This document shows positions 14,899 through 22,287 of a stretch of DNA of 36,204 bases, in pieces (position 1 is the stretch's first letter; each line of letters begins with the position of its first letter). Position numbers and translations under genes: made by a program. The notes beneath the pieces were generated by a model. That model made no database searches, was not told the DNA's origin, and worked only from the letters and a program-made list of their open reading frames with translations. This stretch comes from a virus: positions 1 through 36,204 of the IMG/VR virus record IMGVR_UViG_3300034356_001245. One strand, given 5' to 3'.

Positions 14899-15660
14899 TT
14901 ACGTGTACGAGAAACTGATTTCGCCACGGGCGCCCGTGCCGCCAGCCGCGCCGCCGTAGTCGAGACCGCCACCGCCGCCACCGCCGCCCGGTGGCAGACC
15001 CGGATCTGAGCCTGCGCCGCCACCGGAACCGCTTGCGCCGTCACCGCCGACGTTGCCGCCAGCAGTGTTCTGACCCGCGCTGCCCGAAGTGTTGGTCGTG
15101 CCGCCAGTGGCCGTGCCGCCAGCGCCGCCAGCAGATTGGCCGCCGCCGGAACCGCCACCGGCGTTTATGCTCACACTGCCGCCAGAGACCGTGCCCGAGA
15201 CAGTTGAAGCGCCGCCCGCTATGCCCGCGCCGTTGGTGGACGCGCGCCCGGCGCCGCCCACGGCCACCGTAAAGATGAACGTGTTCCCGCCGGTAACGGC
15301 GATAGTCTGTACGGACCTTGACCCGCCCCCGCCACCGCCGCCAGCAGTGGTGCTGTTGTAGCCACCGCCCCCGCCAGCGCCGTCTACCGTGATGGCGCAG
15401 CTTGTGGCGCCGGAAGGCACCGTCTCAGTCACACCCGTACCCGTGGTGTAGGTGTTGGTGGACGGGGTGAAATTAGCGGTACCGTAGAAGTTTTGGATGC
15501 TGATCTGACCAAACGTAGGCACAGCCCCGTAAGTCCCGGTTGTACCGGGAGGCACCAGCCCGCCACCAGCGTAATACTCGTCCAGCCCAATGGGGTTAGC
15601 GCCCCCGAACTCGCCTTGAATGTCGTTGAGCGATAGCGGCCCGCTGGTGGGTAGAGCCAT
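14899..15660 (-). CDS. Glycine-rich tail adhesin
   Basis: A 253-aa protein; its ATG overlaps the stop of the S74 fibre gene (TAATG). The first 60 residues (SGPLSLNDIQGEFGG, ISIQNFYGTAN) resemble a virion-attachment module seen at the start of many phage surface proteins. From about residue 95 the chain is dominated by glycine-rich strings (GAGGGGGYN, AGGGGGGGSRS, GGSGGGQSAGGAGG, PPGGGGGGGGLDYGG) separated by short variable segments, ending ARGEISFSYT. This is the layout of gp38-type receptor-binding adhesins, in which glycine-rich helices pack into a layer and variable loops contact the receptor. Likely the distal tip or an accessory of the fibre encoded just upstream. Confidence 0.75.
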   Translation of the reverse strand: MALPTSGPLSLNDIQGEFGGANPIGLDEYYAGGGLVPPGTTGTYGAVPTFGQISIQNFYGTANFTPSTNTYTTGTGVTETVPSGATSCAITVDGAGGGGGYNSTTAGGGGGGGSRSVQTIAVTGGNTFIFTVAVGGAGRASTNGAGIAGGASTVSGTVSGGSVSINAGGGSGGGQSAGGAGGTATGGTTNTSGSAGQNTAGGNVGGDGASGSGGGAGSDPGLPPGGGGGGGGLDYGGAAGGTGARGEISFSYT

Positions 15661-18600
15661 TACTTAGCCCCCCGCAGCTCGTCCAGTTCAGCCTTTAACT
15701 CCGCGATGGCGGCGAACGCCACGGCGACAAGTTTTTCGTAATCCACCGCCTTCGTGCCGTCCTCGCGGGTGCGAACGGCCAACGGGAACACCGCCTCTAC
15801 GTCCTGCGCAATGACACCGAAGTCGCTCTTGCGGACAAAGTAACTATCCTCGCCGCCATGCTCGGCGATGTAGGCGTCCGTCCAATCAAAAGTCTTACCG
15901 CCGATGGCAGTCACCGCAGCGAGCGCGCCTTGGATGTCCGCGACATTTTCCTTCAAACGGGCATCCGACGAATAGAAAGCCGTGACATTGTTGGTCGCGC
16001 GGATTTCGCCCGCCGTACCGGACGGGCCGGTCCCAACGCCAAGGCTGTTAACTTGGTAGTTGTTGCCCGTGTTAAGCGCGTTCGCTGTAGTCGCTGTGGT
16101 GGCCGTCGTAGCCGACCCAGCCGTTGTAGCCGACCCTGCACTTGTAGCAAAGCCAGCCGTCGTAGCCGAGCCAGCCGTAGTAGCCGAGCCAGCCGTAGTA
16201 GCCGAATTGGCAGTTGCGGCGTTGCCGGAGATACTGATACCCCAAGTACCAGACGCTCCCGAGCCGCCACGTGAGGGGACATCAAGTGCAGTCTGCGCAG
16301 CGCCTGCCGTGGTCGCACCCGTGCCACCGTTGCCGATGGGGAGCGTGCCGCTGACCTGCGTCGTGAGCGAGACGCCCGAAAGCGCGCCGCCGAGAGTGAG
16401 CGTACCCGAGGTGGTCACGGATCCCGTCAGCGTAATGCCGTTGACGCTGCCCGCCGTGCCGACCGAGGTGACCGTGCCGGTGTTTGACGTAAAGCCGGAC
16501 GGGTTGCTGGCGGCGTAGGCGCCAACGGTGCTGTAGTCGATAGTACGCACTGCGGACCCATTGAACGTCGAACCAACTGCCGCACCGCCAGCATTGCTGA
16601 AGGTCACAGCATTGGTAACAGACCCAGCCGTAGTGGCCGTAGTGGCCGAGGTGGCGGACCCGGCCGTGGTGGCCGAAGTGGCCGAGGTGGCCGTTGCGGC
16701 GTTGCCGGAGATACTGATACCCCAAGTGCCGGTGGCACCGGAGCCGCCCGTGGAAGGGACATCAAGCGAGCTGCGCGCACCCGAAGCGGTAGTTGCTGCC
16801 GTACCGCCGTTTGCGAGGGGGAGCGTACCGCTGACCTGCGTGGTCAGGCTGACACCGGACAGCGTGCCGCCGAGCGTGAGACTGCCGGTGGAGGTCACCG
16901 TACCCGTCAGCGTGATGCCGTTGACCGTTCCGGTGCCGCCAACACTCGTAACCGTGCCAGTACCTTTGCCGTTAAACGTCGCCCAGTCAGTGCTGGTCAG
17001 GTAGCCGTTAACGGAGGCCGTTGCCGCCGCCATGCTGATAACCGGCGTCGTCCCCCCGGTAGACGCGACCGGCGCGGTGCCGGTGACGCTGGTTACCGTG
17101 CCGCCCCCGGCTGTGGCAGTGATGGTGATCGTACCCGCGCCGTTGGCGATGCTGATACCGGAGCCGGCCGTCAACGTCGACTTGGCGAGAGTGCCGCCCG
17201 CCGTATTGCCGATAAGCAGTTGCCCATCAGTGTACGTGGTCTGACCTGTGCCGCCGTTGGCCACCGGAAGTGTACCGGAGACCTGCGAGCCAAGGGCAAC
17301 ACCAGACAGTGCGCCGCCGAGAGTGAGCGTACCCGAGGTGGTCACTGAGCCGGTGAGCGTGATGCCATTGACGCTGCCCGCCGTGGCGACAGAAGTGACG
17401 GTCCCTGTGTTCGACGTGAAACCCGACGGGTTGCTGGCAGCGTATGCACCGAGGGAGGTCAGGGCCGCGCCGGCCGTGGTCGCACCTGTACCGCCGTTGA
17501 GAATAGGCAGCGTCCCGCTGACTTGCGTGGTGAGGCTGACGCCGGAGAGCGCCCCACCGAGCGTGAGACTGCCGCTGCTGGTGACCGTGCCCGTCAACGT
17601 GATACCGTTGACCGTGCCAGTGCCACCGACGGAGGTGACAGTGCCGGTGCCGACCCCGGCGCCGATGGCCGCGCGGAACGTGGTCGCGTCCAGTGCCGAC
17701 ACGGTGTTGTCCGCGTTGAAACGCGGAAAGGTGACGGCGCTCGGGTCCGGGATGATGAAGACGTTCGCGCCGAGCGTCGTGCCGCCGAGGCTCGTCCGCG
17801 CGCCAGCAGCCGTCGTGGCAGCCGTGCCGCCCTGCGCCAGCGACAGGGGCGTCGTCAGCCCACTGAGCGAGGTGATGTCACTGTTGGCGCCGGAGGCCGC
17901 CGCGCCGATGGTGGTGCGGACGGACGCGCCCGTGGTGGCCGTGACGATGGGGTCGGCAAACGTCGTGATGCCGAGGTTGAGGCGTGCGGCGGATGCCGTC
18001 GTCGCGCCCGTACCGCCGTCCGCGATGGTGACCGGCAGCGTAAACACCGTCGGATCCGAGGCGAGAATTATGCTGGTGCCGTCGCAGTAGTATATGCCCT
18101 TGGCGCCCTGATTGATCAGCGTCGGAGATCCGCCGCTCGTTCTCACGGAAAAGGTGAACGCGCCGGTTGTGGCGTTGTTGATCCAATACTGTTGGATTGT
18201 GGCCGGCACGATGATCGTGCAGTTGCTCGTCAGTGCGCCGACAAACTTGTACGCGATGCGGTTGAGCTGCGAGCCGGAGAGCGTGACCGTGCCGCCCGTG
18301 ACGGCAATAGACGTGTAATCGAACGCGAACACCGCCTCCTGCCCGAGGCCGATTGTGTACCAGTTTATGCCGTCGGTGATGACGCTGGCGCTGTCCCCGG
18401 GTCGAAGCACCAGTGTGGCGGCGCTGTTGATCGTCTCCGTGCCGGCCGGATCAACCGTCAGATCCCCACCGCCCTCGTTGCGGACGAAGATGAAGAAGTT
18501 GTTGCCGGCGGATGCGGCCGTCAGCATGTTCAGCGTGCCAGTGCCAGTGCCGGTCCACACGAACGCTTCAGATCGATTTGAAGTGGCAACAGAGATGCCG

Positions 18601-19070
18601 CTGGTCAAGAAAGTGGTGACGGGAAGCGACTGCGACAGCGTCGAGCCGGTGGCGGTCAGGCCGAAGCCGGCCAGCGCGGACGGCTGCACAGTTGCGGTCG
18701 AGGCGCCGTAGCGGAACACGCGCCACGTGCCGGCGGGGGTTGTGGTGGCCGCCAGATAGACCTGCCACTGCGTCCCGGCGGTGACCGTCGCCAGCGTGTT
18801 GCCGGCGAAGTCCTTCACGAAGAAGCTGAAGGTAACGTCGATGTTGTTGAACAGGATCGTCTGGCCAGCGCCGGTCAGCGTGGCATTGGGCAGGACGATG
18901 CTGAAGCCGGACGCCGTTGGGTCGACATCAATGATACGCGCGGCTGGGTCTTCGGTTCCCGAACTTTCGAGGGGCCACTCAAGCGGCGTGTCCACGCCGA
19001 GGGCAATCGACAGGTAGGACACATCCGAGGGATATATCGTGGTGCCACCGAAAACGGATGTGTAGCTCAC
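15660..19070 (-). CDS. Long tail fibre with C-terminal peptidase S74 chaperone domain
   Basis: An 1136-aa fibre. GTG at 19070 directly follows the upstream TAA. The N-terminal 400 residues are beta-rich; the middle carries at least four copies of a roughly 60-residue unit ([44 protein letters not shown]) at about 470-530, 545-615, 700-765 and 860-930. An Ala/Thr/Ser heptad-like tract ([17 protein letters not shown]) precedes the C-terminal domain. Residues about 1030-1136 are a peptidase S74 domain: [11 protein letters not shown] with the predicted self-cleavage serine, [12 protein letters not shown], and [21 protein letters not shown] as the coiled trimer end. This domain guides trimerisation and then cuts itself off. 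The fibre is the likely receptor-binding stalk. Confidence 0.93.
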   Translation of the reverse strand: MSYTSVFGGTTIYPSDVSYLSIALGVDTPLEWPLESSGTEDPAARIIDVDPTASGFSIVLPNATLTGAGQTILFNNIDVTFSFFVKDFAGNTLATVTAGTQWQVYLAATTTPAGTWRVFRYGASTATVQPSALAGFGLTATGSTLSQSLPVTTFLTSGISVATSNRSEAFVWTGTGTGTLNMLTAASAGNNFFIFVRNEGGGDLTVDPAGTETINSAATLVLRPGDSASVITDGINWYTIGLGQEAVFAFDYTSIAVTGGTVTLSGSQLNRIAYKFVGALTSNCTIIVPATIQQYWINNATTGAFTFSVRTSGGSPTLINQGAKGIYYCDGTSIILASDPTVFTLPVTIADGGTGATTASAARLNLGITTFADPIVTATTGASVRTTIGAAASGANSDITSLSGLTTPLSLAQGGTAATTAAGARTSLGGTTLGANVFIIPDPSAVTFPRFNADNTVSALDATTFRAAIGAGVGTGTVTSVGGTGTVNGITLTGTVTSSGSLTLGGALSGVSLTTQVSGTLPILNGGTGATTAGAALTSLGAYAASNPSGFTSNTGTVTSVATAGSVNGITLTGSVTTSGTLTLGGALSGVALGSQVSGTLPVANGGTGQTTYTDGQLLIGNTAGGTLAKSTLTAGSGISIANGAGTITITATAGGGTVTSVTGTAPVASTGGTTPVISMAAATASVNGYLTSTDWATFNGKGTGTVTSVGGTGTVNGITLTGTVTSTGSLTLGGTLSGVSLTTQVSGTLPLANGGTAATTASGARSSLDVPSTGGSGATGTWGISISGNAATATSATSATTAGSATSATTATTAGSVTNAVTFSNAGGAAVGSTFNGSAVRTIDYSTVGAYAASNPSGFTSNTGTVTSVGTAGSVNGITLTGSVTTSGTLTLGGALSGVSLTTQVSGTLPIGNGGTGATTAGAAQTALDVPSRGGSGASGTWGISISGNAATANSATTAGSATTAGSATTAGFATSAGSATTAGSATTATTATTANALNTGNNYQVNSLGVGTGPSGTAGEIRATNNVTAFYSSDARLKENVADIQGALAAVTAIGGKTFDWTDAYIAEHGGEDSYFVRKSDFGVIAQDVEAVFPLAVRTREDGTKAVDYEKLVAVAFAAIAELKAELDELRGAK
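16213..16247. repeat. 35-bp exact direct repeat, copy 1, inside S74 fibre gene
   Basis: This 35-bp stretch is identical to 16693-16727. The copies are 480 bp apart, which is a multiple of three, so recombination between them would delete or duplicate 160 codons in frame. Both encode the SISGNAATA part of the fibre repeat. Confidence 0.85.
16384..16418. repeat. 35-bp exact direct repeat pair in fibre gene, copy 1
   Basis: Identical to 17311-17345; the offset is 927 bp (309 codons), so the copies are in frame. They encode the [11 protein letters not shown] part of the fibre unit. Confidence 0.8.
16693..16727. repeat. 35-bp exact direct repeat, copy 2, inside S74 fibre gene
   Basis: Second copy of the repeat at 16213-16247, identical over 35 bases and in the same frame of the fibre gene. 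Confidence 0.85.
17311..17345. repeat. 35-bp exact direct repeat pair in fibre gene, copy 2
   Basis: Second copy of the stretch at 16384-16418, in the same frame of the fibre gene. Confidence 0.8.
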
Positions 19071-19724
19071 TTATGCCTCCTTGCGGACTGATGCGCGGTC
19101 GAGGATCTTCGCCAGATCTTCACCGTTGAGCATTGCAGCGGCGCGGTCGTAATACTGCTGCCACGTGCCGATGCGCTCGTCGTTCTTCAGGAACGGGGTC
19201 GCCTCGAGCAACGCGCCATACAGCAGGAGCTGGGGAGCGTATTCTGTCAGCCAGTTCGTCTGAATGCTGTCGTCGAGCAGCGGGGGCAGCTCGTAATACA
19301 GCACCTCGAAGGGGTACGCCTGATCCGGCGTGGGGGCTATCAGCCAGTGCGAATAGTCGTAATCCGAGTAGAACAGCGGCGTCGCCGTCAGACTTTCGTT
19401 CGGCCAATACGAACGCAGATACTCGTAGACGCGCGTGAAGAGGGCGGTGCGGTTGGCATTGCTGGTGCCAGTGCCGATGTTGATGCTGACCGTGTCGCGC
19501 CAACGGTCGGGCTTCGCGTACACCGACTGGCCGGGAACCAAGGTGTCAGACACCACCGCGATGAAGCCTTGGATCTTCAGCTCGCGCGCAATGCGCCGCT
19601 CCGCCAGATTGATCAGGCGCGGGATCTGTTCATAGACGACCGGGTCCGAGGCATAGGTCGCGCCGCGCTCAAGATAGCGTTGCACGTCCTGCTTCAGCGT
19701 GTCAAAGGTCATCGTGGTAGCCAT
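19071..19724 (-). CDS. Head-tail adaptor protein (SU10 adaptor / P22 gp4-like)
   Basis: A 217-aa protein with an AAGGA ribosome binding site (AAGGACGGCCC before ATG at 19724). Its N-terminal helix (TFDTLKQDVQRYLERGA) is followed by IPRLINLAERRIARELKIQGF and then LVPGQSVYAKPDRWRDTVSINI, the usual order of short-tailed phage adaptor proteins: start helix, long helix with AERRIARELK, then a beta strand with the drop-in PDRW. Near the end come the strand LPPLLDDSIQTNWLTEYAPQ and helix LLLYGALLEATPFLKND. It should sit between portal and nozzle. A second adaptor-like protein is encoded at 22288-23283. Confidence 0.82.
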   Translation of the reverse strand: MATTMTFDTLKQDVQRYLERGATYASDPVVYEQIPRLINLAERRIARELKIQGFIAVVSDTLVPGQSVYAKPDRWRDTVSINIGTGTSNANRTALFTRVYEYLRSYWPNESLTATPLFYSDYDYSHWLIAPTPDQAYPFEVLYYELPPLLDDSIQTNWLTEYAPQLLLYGALLEATPFLKNDERIGTWQQYYDRAAAMLNGEDLAKILDRASVRKEA

Positions 19725-19738
19725 GGGCCGTCCTTATA

Positions 19739-20077
19739 TCACTTTTGTGGTAATTGACTAGCCTCGCGCCACGCCTCGATAGTCAGCCGGTGCTTCTCCG
19801 CGCAGTCATTGCGCCGCTCAATCACGTCCTTTTCCCACAGCAGGCGCGCCGGGTCGAGAAATGGGTCGGGCGGGTTGTTCAGGCGCGGGCACGGGCTTGC
19901 CAAGTTTGCCGGCGGCCGCTTCAGCGTCTGGATTACCAATGCTTTCGAGGAGCACCCGAATAGCGTCAGCAGGAGGAGCGCAGCTAGGAGAAACGGCAGG
20001 CACCGTACGATAAATCTCGCGAACCGTATTGGTCCGCTCAACGGAACGTACATCGGCTTCAGCACGTCTTTCCTCAT
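19739..20077 (-). CDS. Rz1-like outer-membrane spanin (o-spanin), overlapping Rz
   Basis: A 112-aa lipoprotein in a different frame from the Rz-like gene, overlapping it over 19818-20077 and running beyond its stop. A basic start with a hydrophobic stretch (FLLAALLLLTLFGC) ends in a lipobox whose Cys is the expected lipid-attachment residue. The mature part is Pro-rich (PPANLASPCPRLNNPPDPF) followed by LLWEKDVIERRNDCAEKHR, the pattern I recall from Rz1-like proteins. ATG at 20077 is my choice; an ATG at 20053 is also possible. Together with Rz it would fuse inner and outer membranes at lysis, which implies a Gram-negative host. Confidence 0.8.
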   Translation of the reverse strand: MRKDVLKPMYVPLSGPIRFARFIVRCLPFLLAALLLLTLFGCSSKALVIQTLKRPPANLASPCPRLNNPPDPFLDPARLLWEKDVIERRNDCAEKHRLTIEAWREASQLPQK

Positions 20078-20249
20078 AGGCTGCGGACTTCGTGTCGAGG
20101 ATGGTCTCCACTTTAGCACGTTGCTTTTCCGCCTTTTCCAAAGCCACCGCGTACGCCGCGTCGCACTGCCAATCGCGGACCTTATACCCGCCGAGGAAGC
20201 CGATGACCAGCATGCCGCCCATGATGTAGGGGGAGGGGATGCCGAACAT
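19818..20249 (-). CDS. Rz-like inner-membrane spanin (i-spanin)
   Basis: A 143-aa protein with ATG at 20249 overlapping the endolysin stop (TGATG); an alternative TTG at 20258 is less likely. Residues about 5-22 (PYIMGGMLVIGFLGGYK) form an N-terminal membrane anchor; the following part (AYAVALEKAEKQRAKVET, then SAAYEERRAEADVRSVER) is a coiled-coil-like periplasmic stretch with Glu, Ala and Arg, and the C-terminus is Pro-rich. This is the layout of phage i-spanins. It pairs with the nested Rz1-like gene. Confidence 0.82.
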   Translation of the reverse strand: MFGIPSPYIMGGMLVIGFLGGYKVRDWQCDAAYAVALEKAEKQRAKVETILDTKSAAYEERRAEADVRSVERTNTVREIYRTVPAVSPSCAPPADAIRVLLESIGNPDAEAAAGKLGKPVPAPEQPARPISRPGAPAVGKGRD

Positions 20250-20860
20250 CAGAGCCAAGCCGCGTATTTCTTGGTCTTCGCCTTGCGGTCGTCGAGGCCG
20301 TGCGTCCCGCCGTTGATGCGCTTCGTCAGCGCGAGGATCGCGACGTCGTTGATGCCTTGGTCGCAGATCGACCAGAGCTTGTTCTTGTCAAAAAACCACA
20401 GCGCGCTCTCGAAGCAGAGTTCACCGGCCACTAAGTCCGGGTTCGTCGTTACGTCCGGGCGGCTGACATAGTCGGCGAACGCCTGATAGTTCGACTTGCC
20501 CGTCAACTGGAGCGCGCCGCGACCACGGAACTTCCACCCGTCACCGGATGCCTCGTCGCCGTTGCCCATGCGGCTGGCATAGACGCGGTTGGCGATCCTC
20601 TGCGGCTGGCGCTCATACGCCTTGGCCAGAGCGTCCGTGCCGAAATACTTGCGGAAGATGCCGCGCAGGCCGGCCGCGCCGTAGTTCAGGTTCTCGCTGA
20701 ACGCCGTAAAGCCGCCGCTCTCGTGCGCCGTCTGAGCAAAGAAGTGCGCGGCGCGGTCCGGCGACAACTTGTAGTAGGTCGCAGCGGCCTTCATCGTGCC
20801 GGGGCCGAATGCGCCGTCAGCCGTAACGCCGATTTTCCGTTGGAGATTTGCGAGGCTCAC
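20249..20860 (-). CDS. GH19 endolysin (lysozyme-type)
   Basis: A 203-aa muralytic enzyme. GTG at 20860 overlaps the upstream stop (GTGA); the longer frame to 20983 is a shadow of the upstream gene. A short N-terminal half-repeat (LQRKIGVTADGAFGPGTMK, residues 6-24) resembles a partial peptidoglycan-binding unit. The catalytic region follows GH19 phage endolysins: FAQTAHESGGF with catalytic E47, then FSENLNY with E56 as second acidic residue, RQPQRIANRVYASRMGNGDE, then WKFRGRGALQLTGKSNY. It should cleave peptidoglycan glycan strands. There is no signal peptide, so export would need a holin. Confidence 0.93.
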   Translation of the reverse strand: MSLANLQRKIGVTADGAFGPGTMKAAATYYKLSPDRAAHFFAQTAHESGGFTAFSENLNYGAAGLRGIFRKYFGTDALAKAYERQPQRIANRVYASRMGNGDEASGDGWKFRGRGALQLTGKSNYQAFADYVSRPDVTTNPDLVAGELCFESALWFFDKNKLWSICDQGINDVAILALTKRINGGTHGLDDRKAKTKKYAAWL

Positions 20861-21024
20861 TTGTCGCGCCCCTTGTTCCACAGCTCGAACAGAGCCTTGA
20901 TCTTCTCCTCGACCACGGCGAGGCGCACGTCCATCTTGGCGAGGATGATCACCAACGAGATGAACGCGAGGACGAGCGGCCAAAGCTGGCCGATCAACTC
21001 AACGGTGGAGAGGTCTCCGGCCAT
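20857..21024 (-). CDS. Small single-span membrane protein, holin candidate (55 aa)
   Basis: ATG at 21024 abuts the upstream TAA. One hydrophobic segment (LWPLVLAFISLVIILA, residues 14-29) is followed by a Lys/Glu amphipathic helix (MDVRLAVVEEKIKALFELWN). This is a small holin/antiholin-like layout, directly before the endolysin gene. Identity within a named holin family is not clear. Confidence 0.75.
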   Translation of the reverse strand: MAGDLSTVELIGQLWPLVLAFISLVIILAKMDVRLAVVEEKIKALFELWNKGRDK

Positions 21025-21444
21025 TTATGCCCCCGGGTTCCGCCAGTCGGGGAAGTCTGCCTCGTCGACCACGCCGTCGCCATTGGCGTCGTAGCGCAAG
21101 TCGTTGCGGTACTTCTCCCACGGTGCCATGCCGTCGTCATCTGCCGGCTCCGGCGCGTCGACTTCCGGCGGCGCGGGGGGCTTGGCGTCGCGAGCGTTGG
21201 CGTTGAGGCTCAGGCCGCCCAGCAGGCCGACGAACGCGCCGATGACCATGTTGAACGCCGGGCCGACGATCTCGAACACCTTGTCGCTGTCCACGATGTG
21301 GTTCGGCATGAACAGGCCGATGACTAGCGCGGCCACGACAACGAGGACGACGCAGGCCAGCGTCACCACGGCCATGCGGATCGTGAACTCGACGGTGTCC
21401 TCGATGCCGTCCTTCTGGCTCTCCATTTTATCCCAAAAGCTCAT
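21025..21444 (-). CDS. Two-span membrane protein with EF-hand-like calcium loop
   Basis: A 139-aa protein with two predicted membrane helices (about 21-45, MAVVTLACVVLVVVAAL; and about 57-80, VGPAFNMVIGAFVGLLGGL), a Pro/Asp-rich linker, and a C-terminal EF-hand-type loop at 119-130: D119, N121, D123, G124, V126, D130. All canonical ligand positions are present, although the flanking helices are short, so it may be a dockerin-like single loop. It lies within the lysis cassette between two small holin-like genes; TGACATG joins it to the upstream gene. It could be the main holin; the calcium site is unexpected. Confidence 0.75.
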   Translation of the reverse strand: MSFWDKMESQKDGIEDTVEFTIRMAVVTLACVVLVVVAALVIGLFMPNHIVDSDKVFEIVGPAFNMVIGAFVGLLGGLSLNANARDAKPPAPPEVDAPEPADDDGMAPWEKYRNDLRYDANGDGVVDEADFPDWRNPGA

Positions 21445-21445
21445 G

Positions 21446-21607
21446 TCAGTTTACCTTCAAAGCAATCGCGGACAGCAGCGCAATGATGCCACCGATACCG
21501 CCAATCATGATGGCCTCAAGGCGCTTGAAGCGCGCGATGGTTTCGCGCCAACGCTCGGCGCAGACCGCCTCGTGCGTCGTCAGGCGGATGTTCACGTCTT
21601 CGCTCAT
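21446..21607 (-). CDS. Small membrane protein, XhlA-like holin candidate (53 aa)
   Basis: ATG at 21607 overlaps the upstream stop (ATGA). The N-terminal part is a helix (RLTTHEAVCAERWRETIARF), followed by a C-terminal hydrophobic segment (AIMIGGIGGIIALLSAIALK). This soluble-helix-then-membrane order is the layout of XhlA-type haemolysin/holin partner proteins. It is the first of three consecutive small membrane proteins before the endolysin. Confidence 0.72.
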   Translation of the reverse strand: MSEDVNIRLTTHEAVCAERWRETIARFKRLEAIMIGGIGGIIALLSAIALKVN

Positions 21608-21966
21608 TTCAGGTTCCGCAGCTTGTAGATTGCCGAAAGATAGACGCCCGTCAGCGTGTCGATCAGGTTCGCCACGGCGCGGTTGCCCTGACAGATACCC
21701 TCGTGGTTCTCCTCGATCCACGCGGCGTCGGCCTCGAGCAGCTTCAGGACGTCGCCCTTCGGCGTCTCCGGTCCCGGGATGTTGCCGATCAGCTCGAACG
21801 CGCCCTGATACGCCTCCACGAGGTCGTCGATGGCGTCGATGACGTTGTCGTAGAAGACGCCCAGCGCCTTGTGCTTGGCGAAGCTGCCCGTGCCGGTAGC
21901 GCGCCAGTGTTCGAAGTGGGCGACGTTGCGGGCGTAGAAGACCCGGCTGATCAGTTGTTCAATCAT
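21604..21966 (-). CDS. Ferritin-like helical protein (DUF5856-like)
   Basis: A 120-aa all-helical protein; ATG at 21966 follows a GAAGGA site (GAAGGATGAAAG). The sequence has FYARNVAHFEHWRATGTGSFAKHKALGVFYDNV, VEAYQGAFELIGNI and ADAAWIEENHEGIC, with His and Glu spacing like ferritin/Dps-type bundles, and it matches the DUF5856 family as I recall it from phages. Whether it binds iron is untested. It opens the lysis cassette and follows a 90-base gap with a stem-loop. Confidence 0.75.
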   Translation of the reverse strand: MIEQLISRVFYARNVAHFEHWRATGTGSFAKHKALGVFYDNVIDAIDDLVEAYQGAFELIGNIPGPETPKGDVLKLLEADAAWIEENHEGICQGNRAVANLIDTLTGVYLSAIYKLRNLK

Positions 21967-21989
21967 CTTTCATCCTTCAGTAGAACAGC

Positions 21990-22020
21990 GCCGGCGGCGG
22001 GGGGATAAAGCACCGCCGGC
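21990..22020 (-). terminator. Intergenic stem-loop between Cys-motif gene and DUF5856-like gene
   Basis: In the 89-base gap 21967-22055 an 8-bp perfect inverted repeat (GCCGGCGG at 21990-21997, CCGCCGGC at 22013-22020) encloses a 15-base loop. No U-tract follows on the minus strand. A second small inverted repeat (GGAGCACTCC) lies at 22036-22045. It may separate connector and lysis transcription units or attenuate readthrough. Confidence 0.4.
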
Positions 22021-22055
22021 CCTGCCACAGCCCAAGGGGAGCACTCCTCGGGTGT

Positions 22056-22283
22056 TCATGGCGCGAGGGGGGTGTCCGGTCGCGGAAACTGGAGAGCGAT
22101 AACTTCCGGTTGCCGGGCCGGCAGCCGGTACGGGTCGTACTGGTCGATGTCGTCCTTGCAGACGCGCAGCCCCGGGTAGTTCGGATCCGGGTACAGATCG
22201 TCAAGGCTCATCTTGCGGCTGCACCGGCCGCAGATGCCGATGCCAAGCGTGCTGCGCCCCCGTGTGTCGAGAAAGACCGGCAT
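22056..22283 (-). CDS. Small conserved protein with CxxC motif (75 aa)
   Basis: A 75-aa protein starting at ATG 22283, four bases after the connector stop. VFLDTRGRSTLGIGICGRCS and DPNYPGLRVCKDDIDQYDPY contain C18, C21 and C42, a three-Cys arrangement that may bind metal. The same motif set occurs in short proteins of other phages and prophages next to head-tail connector genes, as I recall. No known function. Confidence 0.75.
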   Translation of the reverse strand: MPVFLDTRGRSTLGIGICGRCSRKMSLDDLYPDPNYPGLRVCKDDIDQYDPYRLPARQPEVIALQFPRPDTPLAP

Positions 22284-22287
22284 GGGA

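Noticed and set aside
17248-18581. Long plus-strand frames (280 and 352 aa) opposite the S74 fibre gene
   Set aside because: They mirror the repetitive Gly/Thr/Val codons of the fibre gene, have low-complexity Val/Pro or Arg/Gly composition, and no ribosome binding site or neighbours on that strand.
14899-19070. Diversity-generating retroelement acting on the fibre or adhesin
   Set aside because: No reverse transcriptase or template/variable repeat pair was seen in the window.
20249-20983. Longer 244-aa version of the endolysin
   Set aside because: The first 41 residues are a shadow of the 55-aa membrane protein gene; GTG at 20860 fits the junction pattern.
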